The notes beneath the pieces are model-generated. The model had not been told where the DNA came from. It was given only the letters and a program-made list of their open reading frames with translations, and did no database searches. From the NCBI GenBank assembly GCA_023014485.1, contig JAJOZX010003205.1, positions 7,501 to 71,500 of the forward strand: DNA of 64,000 bases, written 5' to 3'. Below are positions 1-9,661 of the stretch, piece by piece. The translations under genes were made by a program, and so were the position numbers. The stretch is from Bathynomus jamesi (taxonomy: Eukaryota > Arthropoda > Malacostraca > Isopoda > Cirolanidae). Numbering within the stretch: position 1 is the stretch's first letter; the number at the start of each line of letters is the position of its first letter.

Positions 1-139
1 AAGTTTTTGTCTCTATTAGAATATGGAAATCGAAAAAATGTAAAATCGATCCACCCTAATGCGCATCAGAGCGAGAAATGAACCGCCTTTTTCATGAAAG
101 CACATTTTTATTCAATGAGAGTAGTGGTTGATACGGTTC

Positions 140-306
140 TTTAACCCCCCTTCGAAACATCTAAGGTCATATGACGGAAGGAATCTACAGCATTACGTGA
201 GATCGGAACCACGGGTCGCTGCATAATCTGGAGGCAGAAGACGGTTTCCATTCCAACTATTATCCAGACTCGAAGTCACTCAACTTCGCTGATCGACAGG
301 AAACGA
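140..306 (-). mobile_element. 5S rRNA-derived SINE, 5'-truncated copy
   Basis: Read on the minus strand, this contains a GATCAGCGAAGTTGAG block followed by a GTCTGGATAATAGTTGGA block, matching in order the internal promoter region of 5S rRNA. A tail follows with GATTATGCAGCGACCCGTGG and later ATGACCTTAGATGTTTCGAA. The same head and tail recur near 41,265, 42,580 and 50,653. The first part of the 5S head is missing. SINE3-type elements with 5S heads are known; assignment of this copy is by eye. Confidence 0.7.
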
Positions 307-310
307 TGTA

Positions 311-690
311 GCCCTTTTATTTAATGAATGAAAGGAATTTATTTCTTATGTTTATTTTTATAAATGGTAAACAAGTCTTATCAAATGCGTATTGGTATTT
401 TATAATCCATAAAAAGGTGACATTTCTGGAACAGGGATGTCCTTTCAGTTTAGCTAAAGGACATTGCAGTTTGCAAATACCCTTTTAGCAGCACACACAC
501 ACATATATATGGATTGATTGATTGATTGATTGACTGATTGCTGCAAACAGGCACAGTCCTAATAATAATAAACAAAAAATGAATGAATTCCATAGATTGG
601 GTTTCTCTGAAGATGATTTGTATTTGAAAAGAGTCAAGATACCAAAGAAAACTGTATTATAGTATTCCAAGAATACATATATATATATAT
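311..690. other. AT-rich spacer, no gene seen
   Basis: This holds an ATTG tetranucleotide run near 514-540 and a short TA run at 677-690 that abuts the mariner element. Short open frames here have no recognisable protein character. Confidence 0.6.
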
Positions 691-1685
691 AGGGTGATCC
701 AGAGAAATGGGACCCAAAAGAAACCCCTGTAACTCTTAAAGTATAAGTCCTTTTATAAAATCATACGCATCATTCGAAAGAGGATAGTTACAAGTTTGTA
801 CAGGATTGTATAGGTTTTGACAATACAAGACAAGACAAGATAAGATACAAAACAAAATAAAAGTGTTAGTTAAAACTAACCCTTCAAGATGACTGCATGG
901 ACTGTGGAACAGCTGCGTTTCATAACTGAGCAATATTATGAGCATGGAAGAAGTGTAGTTTCAGCTCAAAGATCTTTCAAGACTGTAAACAAACAAAATT
1001 GTCGTTTCTGGGCAACAGAAAATCCATTGAATATTACCGAAGTCCCGTTGCATAGTCAGCGTGTAACTGTTTGGTGTGGTCTTACTGCATCTCAGATCAT
1101 AGGGCCGTACTTTTTCGAGGATTCCACCGGAAACACGGTCACTGTAAATGGTGGTCGCTACGAAAAAATGTTGACCGATTTCCTTATTCCTAAATTAAGA
1201 GATCTTTGTCTAGAAAACCACTGGTTCCAACAAGACGGAGCTACCTGCCATAACACGAGGAACTGCATGGCAGTTTTGCGTCAAACGTTTCCAGGCGAGT
1301 TAATCTCAAGATTTGGAGACGTTGAATGGCCCGCAAGGTCTCCGGATTTTTCTCCCTTAGATTATTATCTCTGGGGATATTTAAAGAGTAGGGTCTACAG
1401 AAATAACCCAACGACCTTGCAAGAATTGAAGGCCGCCATCACAAATGAGATACAGGCCATACCACCGCACACTCTTGCAAAAGTGATGCAGAACTTACAA
1501 GCGAGAACACTGGAATGCTTGGCAACTAATGGAGCACATTTGAAAGGAGTTATTTTAAAAAAATAAATATTTCATAATAAACTTGTAACTCTACTCTTTC
1601 GAATGATATATATTTTTTATGAAAGGAATTAAATATTAAGAATATTTGGCTTTTTTTTATGGGTCCCATTTATCTGGATCACCCG
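691..1685 (+). mobile_element. Tc1/mariner-superfamily element, internally deleted
   Basis: The ends are imperfect inverted repeats, GGGTGATCCAGAGAAATGGG at the left and its complement GGGTCCCATTTATCTGGATC at the right. They are bordered by TA dinucleotides, the target always used by this superfamily. The interior carries one transposase reading frame on the plus strand. The element lies inside a TA microsatellite, next to a foldback element. Confidence 0.85.
889..1566 (+). CDS. Tc1/mariner-type transposase, N-terminal/catalytic fusion by internal deletion
   Basis: An open frame of 225 codons, shorter than the roughly 340-350 residues usual for such transposases. Residues 1-32 (MTAWTVEQLRFITEQYYEHG) look like the start of a helix-turn-helix domain. 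Residue 33 on jumps straight into the catalytic core, so most of the DNA-binding region and the first catalytic aspartate are missing. FQQDGATCHNTR carries the second aspartate. SPDFSPLDYYLWGYLK carries the third acidic position, with 41 residues between the two aspartates (DD41D spacing by my count). The frame is uninterrupted, so the deletion was in frame. It would normally cut and paste the element by binding its terminal repeats; without the first aspartate it should be inactive. Family is confident, subfamily is not. Confidence 0.85.
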   Translation: MTAWTVEQLRFITEQYYEHGRSVVSAQRSFKTVNKQNCRFWATENPLNITEVPLHSQRVTVWCGLTASQIIGPYFFEDSTGNTVTVNGGRYEKMLTDFLIPKLRDLCLENHWFQQDGATCHNTRNCMAVLRQTFPGELISRFGDVEWPARSPDFSPLDYYLWGYLKSRVYRNNPTTLQELKAAITNEIQAIPPHTLAKVMQNLQARTLECLATNGAHLKGVILKK

Positions 1686-1700
1686 ATATATGATGCAAAC

Positions 1701-2474
1701 GCGTCTAGGAGAATTTGTCTAAAACAATTTGTCTAAAATACAATTTGTCTAAATCAATTTGTCTAAAACAATTTGTCTAAAATAGTTTGTCTAAAATCAA
1801 TTTGTCTAATAACAATTTGTCTAAAATACAATTTGTCTAAAAATAATTTGTCTAAAATATAATTTGTCTAAACAAACAATTTAATATAATATGGCATACA
1901 AATTGTTGCCTGATGTACAATGCTATTTATTACTTGCCACGCCCCATCTTAAAAGGTTACCTCTTGTGCGGAATAGTACATCGAAATAGTTTGTCTGAAA
2001 TAGTTTGTCTAAAAATAATTTGTCTAAAATACAATTTGACTAATAACTGAAGATAACTAGAAATGCATTTGTCTGCTTGATAAATTTGGAGTGAGGATGA
2101 AAAGATTGAAAATGGGTTGATTTTATTTCATAATATACCTAACCTAACCTAACCTAACCTAACCGGGTTATGGGTTCCGGGATAACTGATTTCGATGTAC
2201 TATTCCGCACAAGAGGTAACCTTTTAAGATGGGGCGTGGCAAGTAATAAATAGCATTGTACATCAGGCAACAATTTGTATGCCATATTATATTAAATTGT
2301 TTGTTTAGACAAATTGTATTTTAGAAAATTATTTTTAGACAAATTGTATTTTAGACAAATTGTTATTAGACAAATTGATTTTAGACAAACTATTTTAGAC
2401 AAATTGTTTTAGACAAATTGATTTAGACAAATTGTATTTTAGACGAATTGTTTTAGACAAACTCGCCTGATTCG
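1701..2474. mobile_element. Foldback element of tandem subrepeats with 9-bp target duplication
   Basis: Two inverted arms of about 290 bp (1,701-1,990 and 2,190-2,474) surround a centre of about 200 bp. Each arm's outer part is a string of degenerate 12-15 bp units based on AATTTGTCTAAAA. The inner arm is unique sequence, matched closely in both arms (ACCTCTTGTGCGGAATAGTA at the left, complement at the right). GATGCAAAC occurs directly before (1,692-1,700) and after (2,475-2,483), which fits a 9-bp target duplication. Without the insert the flanks join as GATGCAAACCCACAAGG, the same string found in the repeat at 49,733-49,850. No ORF is present. Mutator-like elements make 9-bp duplications; the assignment is tentative. 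Confidence 0.7.
2138..2164 (-). repeat. TTAGG/CCTAA-type interstitial block
   Basis: Five consecutive CCTAA units lie in the centre of the foldback element, the arthropod telomere motif (TTAGG on the other strand). It is too short to be a telomere. Confidence 0.8.
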
Positions 2475-2484
2475 GATGCAAACC

Positions 2485-2542
2485 CACAAGGAAAATTAAG
2501 TACACCTCGTGTTTAATTAACGTGTTTAATTGTGAAATTCAT

Positions 2543-2606
<64 letters not shown>
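2485..2606. repeat. Penelope-like-type end followed by (CA)n(TA)n
   Basis: After CCACAAGGAAAA, the sequence CGTGTTTAATTGTGAAATTC (about 2,520-2,541) runs into (CA)n then (TA)n to 2,606. The same two strings occur in the inverted repeat end at 49,690-49,850, so this is a remnant of the same family sitting against a microsatellite. Confidence 0.5.
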
Positions 2607-2609
<3 letters not shown>

Positions 2610-2639
2610 ACACTCAAATAATAACGCAAGCTTCCTTCG

Positions 2640-3291
2640 CAACATTATGATTGCAAGTGGTTTTAAATTAACTATTTACAAAGCCAACTAGACTTCACAA
2701 TAACATTAGAAATTCGACTCTGCTAGATCAGATCTGGGTGCGGTCCCCACTTGACTGCATCTCGGTTATAATTATATTAACTATCACAGATCACTTGCCT
2801 ACATACACCATGCTAATCATCCATTTCTCAGCACAGGAAACTATAAAAAACTGACTATAGATCTTACAACTATATAACAAATTAAAGTTCCTGAGAGAAA
2901 TAACAACTTTTGACCGGACAAGAATAATCGAAAGTAACTATGACAATGGAACAAAATTTCAAGCATTCTGAAGCACACTAATGGATATATTCAGCATAAA
3001 CTTTCCTCTTAAATCAAAAGTAATATCTAAAACTAAATACAACAACTAATGGATCACTCCAGCACTCATTGTCAGTATTAACCGCAAGCATACTCTCTTT
3101 ATATAATGGAAAACTATTATTACCGAACAGACATACAAAAATTACTGGAACAGACGTAATGCAGTCATTAAAAAAAAAAAAGCAAAAGCAGATCATTATT
3201 GTTCAAAAATTGATGAACAAAAATTCGATCCAAAGAGGCTATGGAATACTCTGAAGGAGTTAATTAACACAAAGAAGGTTAAAACAAATCC
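2640..3291 (+). pseudogene. LINE endonuclease/linker remnant
   Basis: Frames in this stretch read like the end of an apurinic-endonuclease-type domain: a LIDHIWV-like segment near 2,730 (read as SDLGAVPT and neighbours, with frame shifts) and a run ending in RGYGILKELINTKKVKTN just before the hAT insertion. Such domains nick target DNA so the element can prime reverse transcription. No single frame is open through it. The call rests mainly on its position directly upstream of, and in register with, the reverse transcriptase at 4,050 onward. Confidence 0.5.
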
Positions 3292-3297
3292 CTTGTC

Positions 3298-4003
3298 TGT
3301 GGCGGATCCAAGGGGGGGTTTGGGGGATTCGATCGAACCCCTCTAAACGAGAAAGCACGATATTTTCCCAAACATCAACTGCTTGTTGCGAATTGCTTGC
3401 ACCATACCCGTCACTTCTGCTGACAATCAGCGTGCCAACAGTACCTTGAAACTTGTGAAGGGGTACTTTAGGACTACTATGTCCACGGAAAGATTGTCGA
3501 GCTTGGCGTTGATGAACATTCATTACGACAAGCTCGTGGATTACGAAGCTGTAGTTCAACGGTTCGCTGAACAGCATCCCCGACGAATGGCGTCCGTCGA
3601 TCCAGTCTTTAGTAGTCGGGAGATTAACCGATATCTCAGTCAACACAAAACTTTGTCAAGAAATATAATAACTTCAATTATATTAATGAACAAATCTAGA
3701 ATGATAAAGTATGATTTTCAAAAGAAATTTAGGTTTTGATATTGTGAAATTTTCGTAAACAGTGTTTCTTTAAGACTTATCACGAATTTTGTCTTTCCTT
3801 GTATAATTTTCTTGCAAATCAGTACATAACTTAGATGTTGTAAAAACTAATAAATTTGAACAAACACCCTGCAAATTGCTTAAAAATGCGTTTCTGAAAG
3901 CCTTAATTTTCAAAATTTTCCGGGGAACATGCCCCCGGAACCCCCTAGAAGCCTTCGGCGCTCGTACCGAACCTCCCTCCAGCAAATCCTGGATCCGCCC
4001 TAG
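3298..4003 (+). mobile_element. hAT-type transposon remnant inserted in a LINE
   Basis: The ends carry GGCGGATCCA at the left (3,301) and TGGATCCGCC at the right (3,990), as inverted repeats, and CTTGTC is repeated just outside each end (3,292-3,297 and 4,004-4,009). GGCGGATCC-type ends are common in hAT elements. Most of the interior is gone except a C-terminal transposase piece. Confidence 0.75.
3383..3739 (+). pseudogene. hAT transposase C-terminal dimerisation domain fragment
   Basis: A frame of 118 codons whose first ~70 residues are the hAT dimerisation region: RIACTIPVTSADNQRANSTL, then LVKGYFRTTMSTERLSSLAL and MNIHYDKLVDYEAVVQRFAE. Translation extends in frame upstream of the first methionine (IFPNINCL), so the methionine is not a true start. 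This domain holds hAT transposases together as multimers, with the ADN-RANSTL segment occupying the usual ERSFSTLK position. The zinc finger and catalytic core are absent, so it is a relic. The last ~45 residues look like non-coding read-through. Similar proteins are often annotated as ZMYM1-like or 52 kDa repressor-like. Confidence 0.85.
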
Positions 4004-4049
4004 CTTGTCCTCTCTCACACACAGCGAAATTTTTTACAGTAGCCCCCAA

Positions 4050-4850
4050 AGACAGCCAATTTATTAAACAACTTCTTTGCAAATATCGACTCTAATACTG
4101 CAGCCTCGATCCCAATTGCAGACACTCATGACCGACAATACATATCACAACCAAATCCAAATTCATTTTTCTCTGATCCAATCCTACCATACGATCTCTC
4201 TCGAGCAATAAAAAATCTAAAAAATAAAGATTCTGACATCAATACGATCCCGGTGAAAATAAACAAATTAGTATCCGATGAAATTGCAACACCACTCAGT
4301 AAGCTAATGAATGAATCAATAACACTAAGTATATTCCCTGACAGTCTAAAGGAAGCCAGAGTACTTATGCCCTGTATTTAAGTCGGGAAACCCAAACACT
4401 CTATCCAATTATCGCCCCATTTCCATATTGCCAACTTTAAGTAAAGTTTTTGAAAAAAAATCATACACAATAAACTTAATAAATTCTTAATCAAATACGA
4501 TATTTTAACTAAAGCACGACTTGGGTTTGGAGGTGGACATACAACAGAAGATGCCATAAACATGATATTAGAAAATGTGTATCAGCACTTAAACAGCAGA
4601 AAAAACACTGCCTTGATCTTCCTCGACTTGTCAAAAGCATTTGATACACTTTAGCATGAAATCTTATTGAATAAACTTCACATACACAGAATAAGAGGAA
4701 CTATCCTCGATTAGTTTAAATCATATCTGTCAAATCAGTACATCGGATTAAAAGATAATTTATCCGACAAGACGATGCTAACTAGTGGAGTCCCACAAGG
4801 AGCTATTCTTGGCCCATCACTATTTTTAATTCACGTCAACAATTTCCACC
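4050..4850 (+). pseudogene. LINE reverse transcriptase, core motifs with stops
   Basis: Translated across frames, this shows the reverse transcriptase motifs in order: KSGNPNTLSNYRPISILPTL, then KARLGFGGGHTTEDAINMI, then ALIFLDLSKAFDTL (motif A with the catalytic aspartate), and SGVPQGAILGPSLFLIHVN (motif B/C approach). In-frame stops interrupt it, for example right after SKAFDTL and before the FKSYLSNQ segment, and there are frame changes around 4,380-4,480. The enzyme copies element RNA at a nicked chromosomal site. The motif style resembles Jockey/CR1-group LINEs; I do not place it more finely. The YADD catalytic box is missing, lost with sequence after 4,850. Confidence 0.8.
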
Positions 4851-5123
4851 TCTCAACCTCACTTACTTCTTCCCATCACAACTCAGACTTTCTGATTAAT
4901 GAAACGAACAGGCAATTAGAAAATGTGTATAAATGAATGTATGCTAACAAATTTTTACTGAACTTGACATAGTCATCTTATATGACACCTCTCAACCTCA
5001 CTTACTTCTTCCCATCACAACTCAGACTTTCTGATTAATGAAACGAACAGGCAATTAGAAAATGTGTATAAATGAATGTATGCTAACAAATTTTTACTGA
5101 ACTTGACATAGTCATCTTATATG
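4846..5123 (+). repeat. 139-bp tandem duplication inside the LINE
   Basis: Units 4,846-4,984 and 4,985-5,123 are virtually identical, each running from CCACCTCTCAACCTCACTT to CATCTTATATGA. The duplication lies where the catalytic YADD region should be. Confidence 0.9.
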
Positions 5124-5770
5124 ATTATTACGACAAAACATATTAATAGGAACTGTCAAATAAAATTTGGGAATACTACGCCTGCAAGGATGAGTAAAAT
5201 TAAAGTACTTGGCATTAATTCAGACGAAAAACTAAATTTCAAAAGTCATGTACAACATGTCAAACCCAAACTATTAAGATTTCTCTTCATATTATTTATG
5301 CTGGAAAAAGACTTTCTCAAAACGCACTCGTTACCCTAAGTACTCCTTCATCTATCCACATTTATTATATTGCATTACAAACATGGAGTAACTCCAAGAT
5401 ATATATATAAAACATCCTTTGGGAGTAACTCATAAAAAAAGTATCTGTGAACTCTCTCGTATAATGACAACAGACCAAAGCCACACTTCCCCAATATTTC
5501 AAGAGCTAAATATGATATTTTCAAAGTAAATGACATAAAAATTCAGTTCTGCTGTCAATACATTCAAAGTTATCAATAAAAATTAACATACATCATCCAT
5601 TACAAGAGCAATCACCGCAAACCTAACCATACAATAGAACCTGCAGGAAATACTCTCTCTTTCAAAGGAGCAGATGTATGGAAAGCAATTCTCATAAATA
5701 TGAGGCAGGCTTCATCACTAAATGTATTTCGCAAATCACTCAAAAAGCACTTAATTAGCTCCTACTGATG
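5121..5770 (+). pseudogene. LINE ORF2 C-terminal remnant
   Basis: The frame at 5,121-5,339 reads MIITTKHINRNCQIKFGN and later SKIKVLGINSDEKLNFKSHV, the thumb/connection segment typical of LINE reverse transcriptases just after the catalytic box. Downstream, near 5,660-5,760, other frames read NTLSFKGADVWKAI and SLKKHLI, which fits the tail of such proteins. The frame is broken several times. It continues the element described at 4,050. Confidence 0.7.
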
Positions 5771-5876
5771 TATAAATTATATTTTTTCATTAAGCTTCAT
5801 TTATTTTCAACTAAATATCCAATACATTATTTAATTTAAAATTATGTAACATTTCGTAAACTTTTTATTGTAATTA

Positions 5877-5897
5877 TTATTATTATTATTATTATTA
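5877..5897. repeat. (ATT)n microsatellite
   Basis: A pure ATT run; the mariner at 5,898 is inserted at a TA at its end, and ATT units resume after 7,178. Confidence 0.9.
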
Positions 5898-7175
5898 TCA
5901 GGTCATCCTATAAGTAATGTCGTTTTTTAGATCGAATTTGAAGGACAAAAAACAACTCGACTGAAACTTTTTAATCTAGTATATATTTTCCATCGGAATC
6001 ACTGACACTCTGCCAACGTCCTACAAGCTTCTCAATGCCATGTTTATAAAATTCAGGCGGTTTTGAGGCAAAAAACGTACAAAGACTGGTGTGCAGGTCA
6101 TCTAAAGAAGTATACTGTTTCTCGTCAAGATAGTTTTGCAGTCTCCTGAAGAGATGATAATCTGAAGGCGCAAGGTCTGGAGAATATGGAGGATGTGGAG
6201 GTTTCTCCCACCCAAGCTCCTCAATTTTTGCAGAAGTGATCCGAGCGGTATGAGGACGTGCGTTGTCGTGGTGGAACACGATTCCTTTCCGATTAACCAA
6301 AGAAGGTCTCTTTTCTTTTAGTGCAGTGTTCAATCGATCCAGTTGTTGACAGTAGACTTGAGCGGTGATTGTTTGATTGTGTGGTTAAGGTTTCAAAGTG
6401 TATACACCACCTTTATCCCACCAAACACTAAGCAACACCTTCCGAGGGTGAAGATTTGGTTTTGGCTGTGGTGTCGCTGGTTCTCCGGCACAAACCCACT
6501 GTCGACGGCGCTTAACATTCTGGTACAGTATCCACTTTTCATCACCAGTCACTAAACGGTGCAAAAACGGATCTTGGAGTTCGCGGGAATGAAGAGCTGT
6601 GCTAATGTTTACCCGCACCCTCAGATTGTCGACCGACAATTCATGTGGCACCCATTTTCCTAACTTAGGCACTTCCCCGAGTTGTTGCAAATGTCGATGG
6701 ATGGTGGACGGGATGAATTGAGTTTTCTGGGCCAATTCTTCGACAGTTGTTGACAGTCTTCAAGTGCGGCTAACAGCAGGTAATCATCAAACTCAGCAGG
6801 GCGTCCAGAGCGTGCTGCATCTGTCAAACAGCAGTCACATTCCTAAACTTTTGAAACCCTCTTTGACATTTCCTCGCATGCAGAATATCGTTGCCATAAA
6901 CGTCCTGAATGTTTCGCGTTGCTTCAGTGGACTATTCCCTTTTTTGAACTCGTAAAGCATTATATGCCTGATATGCTCTTCTGATACCGCCATGTTTATG
7001 GAGGGTTCACATAAAGCAAAACACACGTCTTCACTGGTCAAGGTCTGTAAAGTATGTAGCGAAACACGATAGATCTCCTCTTAGATATAACCTTCGGAAA
7101 ATTTATGCTTAAACCGAGTAGGACTAGTTTAAACTTACTATCGTAAAAAACGACATTACTTATGGGATGACCTGA
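5898..7175 (-). mobile_element. mariner (DD34D) element, nearly full length
   Basis: The ends are about 33-bp inverted repeats (TCAGGTCATCCTATAAGTAA at the left; its near-complement at the right), with TA just outside both ends. Total length of 1.28 kb is normal for mariner. The transposase reads on the minus strand. Confidence 0.92.
5971..7041 (-). pseudogene. mariner transposase, disabled
   Basis: Reading from 7,041 downward, the start region gives SEEHIRHIMLYEFKKGNSPL, the first helix-turn-helix of mariner transposases. Around 6,835-6,735 an in-frame TGA occurs, and a neighbouring frame reads ARSGRPAEF, so there is at least one frameshift. The catalytic part follows: VTGDEKWILYQNVKRR (first aspartate), then an in-frame TAA at 6,385-6,387, then FHHDNARPHTA (second aspartate) and YSPDLAPSDYHLF (third), with 34 residues between the last two, the DD34D signature. 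Catalytic residues are intact but the stop and shift should prevent full-length protein. It would cut and paste DNA at TA sites by binding the terminal repeats above. Confidence 0.92.
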
Positions 7176-7177
7176 TA

Positions 7178-7520
7178 TTATTGCTATTATTATTATTTTT
7201 TTGTCTCTATTATTATCATTACTTGCCACTTTCACTATTTTTATGTAATAAATAAAGTAAATGCATTAATTTTGCCTAAAAAGCCTCCATGCTTCCAAGG
7301 TCATATTCAGATGAGAGGACTGTGAATATTAATGTCATAACAAATATCTAAATATTGTAAAACTTTCTCATTTGTATTCATTTCTGAATAAAGATTTTTT
7401 TTTTTTTTTTTTAATATAATACCAAATCTGAAGGTACATCATGCTCTTGATGAATCATGCACATCCAGACGGGTATGTATATACATACAATAAGAGGCTC
7501 AGAATTTCTTTTCGGGACTA

Positions 7521-7583
<63 letters not shown>

Positions 7584-7912
7584 AAAAATGTGTAAATGAA
7601 TAAAAACACATTCCTAAATGTATTACAATAATTAAACATGCTGAAGGTACTTACGTAATATGACGTATTTATAATTTATTTATAATTTTAAAAATGCATA
7701 GAAATATCATACCTATGATTTTATTTCGGGGAGCTGAAGCCCCCGTAGTACCCCCTTTTTACGTCCCTGTTCACAGCATATAAAGGTTTATTTATTTATT
7801 TTTCCTGCAGGTTCACCCTTAAGCTTTAGGCTTTACTGGGCTCTCAGATAAATTATAAGTTAAAAGTGTTTCATAGTAGGTACTTTTACAGTTTGGTAAT
7901 ATAAATTCTATG
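7178..7912. other. AT-rich spacer with (TA)n, no gene
   Basis: It contains a poly-T run near 7,388-7,412 and an imperfect (TA)n block at 7,521-7,580. I see no coding signal. Confidence 0.7.
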
Positions 7913-7913
7913 A

Positions 7914-8410
7914 TCTACTATAAAAGCAAGTTGTGTGTGATTTTGTCTGTCTGTCTGTCTGTGAACTTTTGGGTCTCTAAAAAGAGCTTAATTAATTAAT
8001 TGGTTGGGTTGGTTGGTTGGTTAAAGAACACAGTCATGAAAATCTTAAGCTTCACATTGTGTCAAGATTTGTGAAGCTTAAGATTTTCATGACTATAGTT
8101 TTATTGATCAAATAATTGAACCCCCAGTAATTGGGGCCTGCAATTAATGGGGGTTCAATTATTTGATCAATAAAACTATAGTCATGAAAATCTTAAGCTT
8201 CACAAATCTTGACACAATGTGAAGCTCAAGATTTTCATGACTGCGTTCTTTTCTAAGCTTTATTGCGGTGCTGAGGTCTTCGGGCCTAGTAGGTATATGT
8301 ATAATATTTTTAATCTAAGGAGTGATCCGACGAAAAATGAAAAACGATTTGAATAATTAAAATTTAATACAATCAGCTCATACCAAGCATGTGCTGGACA
8401 TAACAGCTAG
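7914..8410 (+). mobile_element. Helitron-like non-autonomous element
   Basis: The left edge TCTACTATAAAAGC follows an A. The right edge is CTAG (8,407-8,410) followed by T, and a short hairpin (CCAAGCATGTGCTGG, 8,383-8,397) lies just before it. A-TC...CTAG-T with a 3' hairpin and no target duplication is the Helitron arrangement. GTCTG tetranucleotide repeats near the 5' end are also common in these elements. An alternative CTAG at 8,286 could be the true end. There is no Rep/helicase gene. Confidence 0.5.
8022..8255. repeat. Long palindrome with ~105-bp arms
   Basis: AGTCATGAAAATCTTAAGCT and following sequence up to GAACCCCC (8,127) is repeated in inverted orientation from 8,145, separated by about 20 bp. 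Part of one arm, TATAGTTTTATTGA plus CAAATAATTGAACCCC, occurs again at 51,416-51,465, so it is a dispersed repeat. Confidence 0.85.
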
Positions 8411-8429
8411 TTAATAAAACAAACTTCGT

Positions 8430-8765
8430 GGTTATTATTATATTATATAACAAGCAGAGCCTTCGGCTCCCTTCCCTACGGGCGGGGTTTGTGCTTGGCA
8501 CCTTCGCAGAGTACCGAGATGAAGACAAAAATATTATTTTACATTTTAAATATAGCTTCACAATTTTTAACCCACTGGCTCAGAATGCGAAGCTCAAAAG
8601 GTTAGGGTTACACCTTTGTGGGGAGGTCATTCTCCCTCCCCCCAAAAAACCCTCCCCCCTTATTGCATACCTCCTCCCCCTTACTCCTACCCCCCCCCTT
8701 TTCTATTAAAAATATAATGGCCTATATAATATACAATATTCACAGGATACACTTACTCCTATATA
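8430..8765. other. Low-complexity spacer
   Basis: It includes a C-rich stretch at 8,630-8,702 and a segment GCGAAGCTCAAAAGG that weakly matches one near 33,950. No gene is seen. Confidence 0.5.
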
Positions 8766-9389
8766 TAGGGTGTCCATTAGGGTCGTCCAAAACAAATGAA
8801 AATGAACGGGTCTTCGGTCCATTCTTTTTTGCGAGAATACGGTGACAGGGATCACGTATCTGGACATGCTGACGGAGTGGCTTTTCCCACAGCTGCAGGA
8901 AGACTTCGACAACTTCATTTTCCAGCAGGATGGGGCTCCGCCTCACTTTCATCGCGCAGTTCGGAGGTTCCTTAATGAACGTCTTCCACGGCGCTGGATT
9001 GGGCGTTCTGTTCAAAACATTGACCTGCCTCTGGAACAGTGGCGACCCAGATCCCCAGATATCACACCATGCGACTTCTTCTTGTGGGGATACGTCAAGA
9101 ACCTCATGTTTGTACCACCTCTTCCACGTAGCCTTGAGGAAATGAAGGAACGCATCGTGGCTGCCATATCAACCATCGACGGTGATATGGTACAAAGGGT
9201 CTGGGATGAATTAGACTACAGGATTGATGTGTGCCGTGTGGCACGAGGGGCGCATATTGAGCATTTGTAAAATTATAGAAACTACTGTAATAGTTCCTTT
9301 ACAAATTGGTTTAGAATACATGTTCATATATAACCTGGTACTGAGTAATAAATTGTTGAAAGTGTTCAATTCTTTTTGAATCACCCTGT
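8766..9389 (+). mobile_element. Tc1/mariner-type element, 5' part deleted
   Basis: Short related ends (TAGGGTGTCC left; CACCCTGTA right, i.e. TACAGGGTG on the other strand) flank a 3' half of a transposase gene. TA lies at the borders. Confidence 0.65.
8842..9270 (+). CDS. Tc1/mariner-type transposase C-terminal half
   Basis: A 142-codon frame beginning within the catalytic domain: GITYLDMLTEWLFPQLQEDF, then FIFQQDGAPPHFHRAVRRFL with the second catalytic aspartate, WIGRSVQN, and WRPRSPDITPCDFFLWGYVK with the third acidic position. It ends in RVARGAHIEHL, a normal terminus for this group. The DNA-binding domain and the first aspartate are missing, so the first methionine is not a natural start. 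Spacing between the last two acidic residues is 47 by my count, larger than standard mariner. The product would be non-functional on its own. Confidence 0.85.
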   Translation: MTGITYLDMLTEWLFPQLQEDFDNFIFQQDGAPPHFHRAVRRFLNERLPRRWIGRSVQNIDLPLEQWRPRSPDITPCDFFLWGYVKNLMFVPPLPRSLEEMKERIVAAISTIDGDMVQRVWDELDYRIDVCRVARGAHIEHL

Positions 9390-9394
9390 ATATG

Positions 9395-9625
9395 TCTCAT
9401 GATATTTGCTCATATTCCACAATGTCTACCGATGTTGGAAATAAAGGAAACTGGATCGATTCGTGCATATTTAGAGGTGGCGCAACTCGAAGCCTCAGTA
9501 TCATTATACAGTTTGTGGGTGGCAAATTTCTTTAAACTTTCGCCACCCTTAAATATTAATGGATTTAACTCAAAATCCGGTCTGAAGTCTTTTTCTATAT
9601 AAGGAATGAGAAAATGCATCAGTAA
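9395..9625 (-). repeat. Dispersed repeat R, copy 1
   Basis: The block with ATTTAGAGGTGGCGCAACTC, then GTATCATTATACAGTTTG and ATATTAATGGATTTA is found again in the opposite orientation at 15,905-16,330, where a palindromic MITE interrupts it. The shared ends suggest a non-autonomous mariner-type element. Confidence 0.7.
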
Positions 9626-9661
9626 TGTCAAAGATAAGTGGAGCTACAGACGTTTTCGTAC

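Larger units (their letters stand above)
2620..5790 (+). mobile_element. Non-LTR retrotransposon (LINE), decayed and interrupted
   Basis: A plus-strand LINE spans this interval, split by a hAT-type insertion at 3,298-4,003. Endonuclease-like sequence lies around 2,640-2,830, a linker to 3,290, reverse transcriptase between 4,050 and 4,850, and a C-terminal tail to about 5,770. Many stops and shifts are present. An internal 139-bp stretch is tandemly duplicated. Confidence 0.8.

Noticed and set aside
1701..1880. CRISPR-like array of short repeats
   Set aside because: Units are contiguous, degenerate and mirrored in an inverted arm in a eukaryotic context; there are no unique spacers.
2138..2164. 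Telomere
   Set aside because: Only five units, internal to a foldback element, with normal sequence on both sides.
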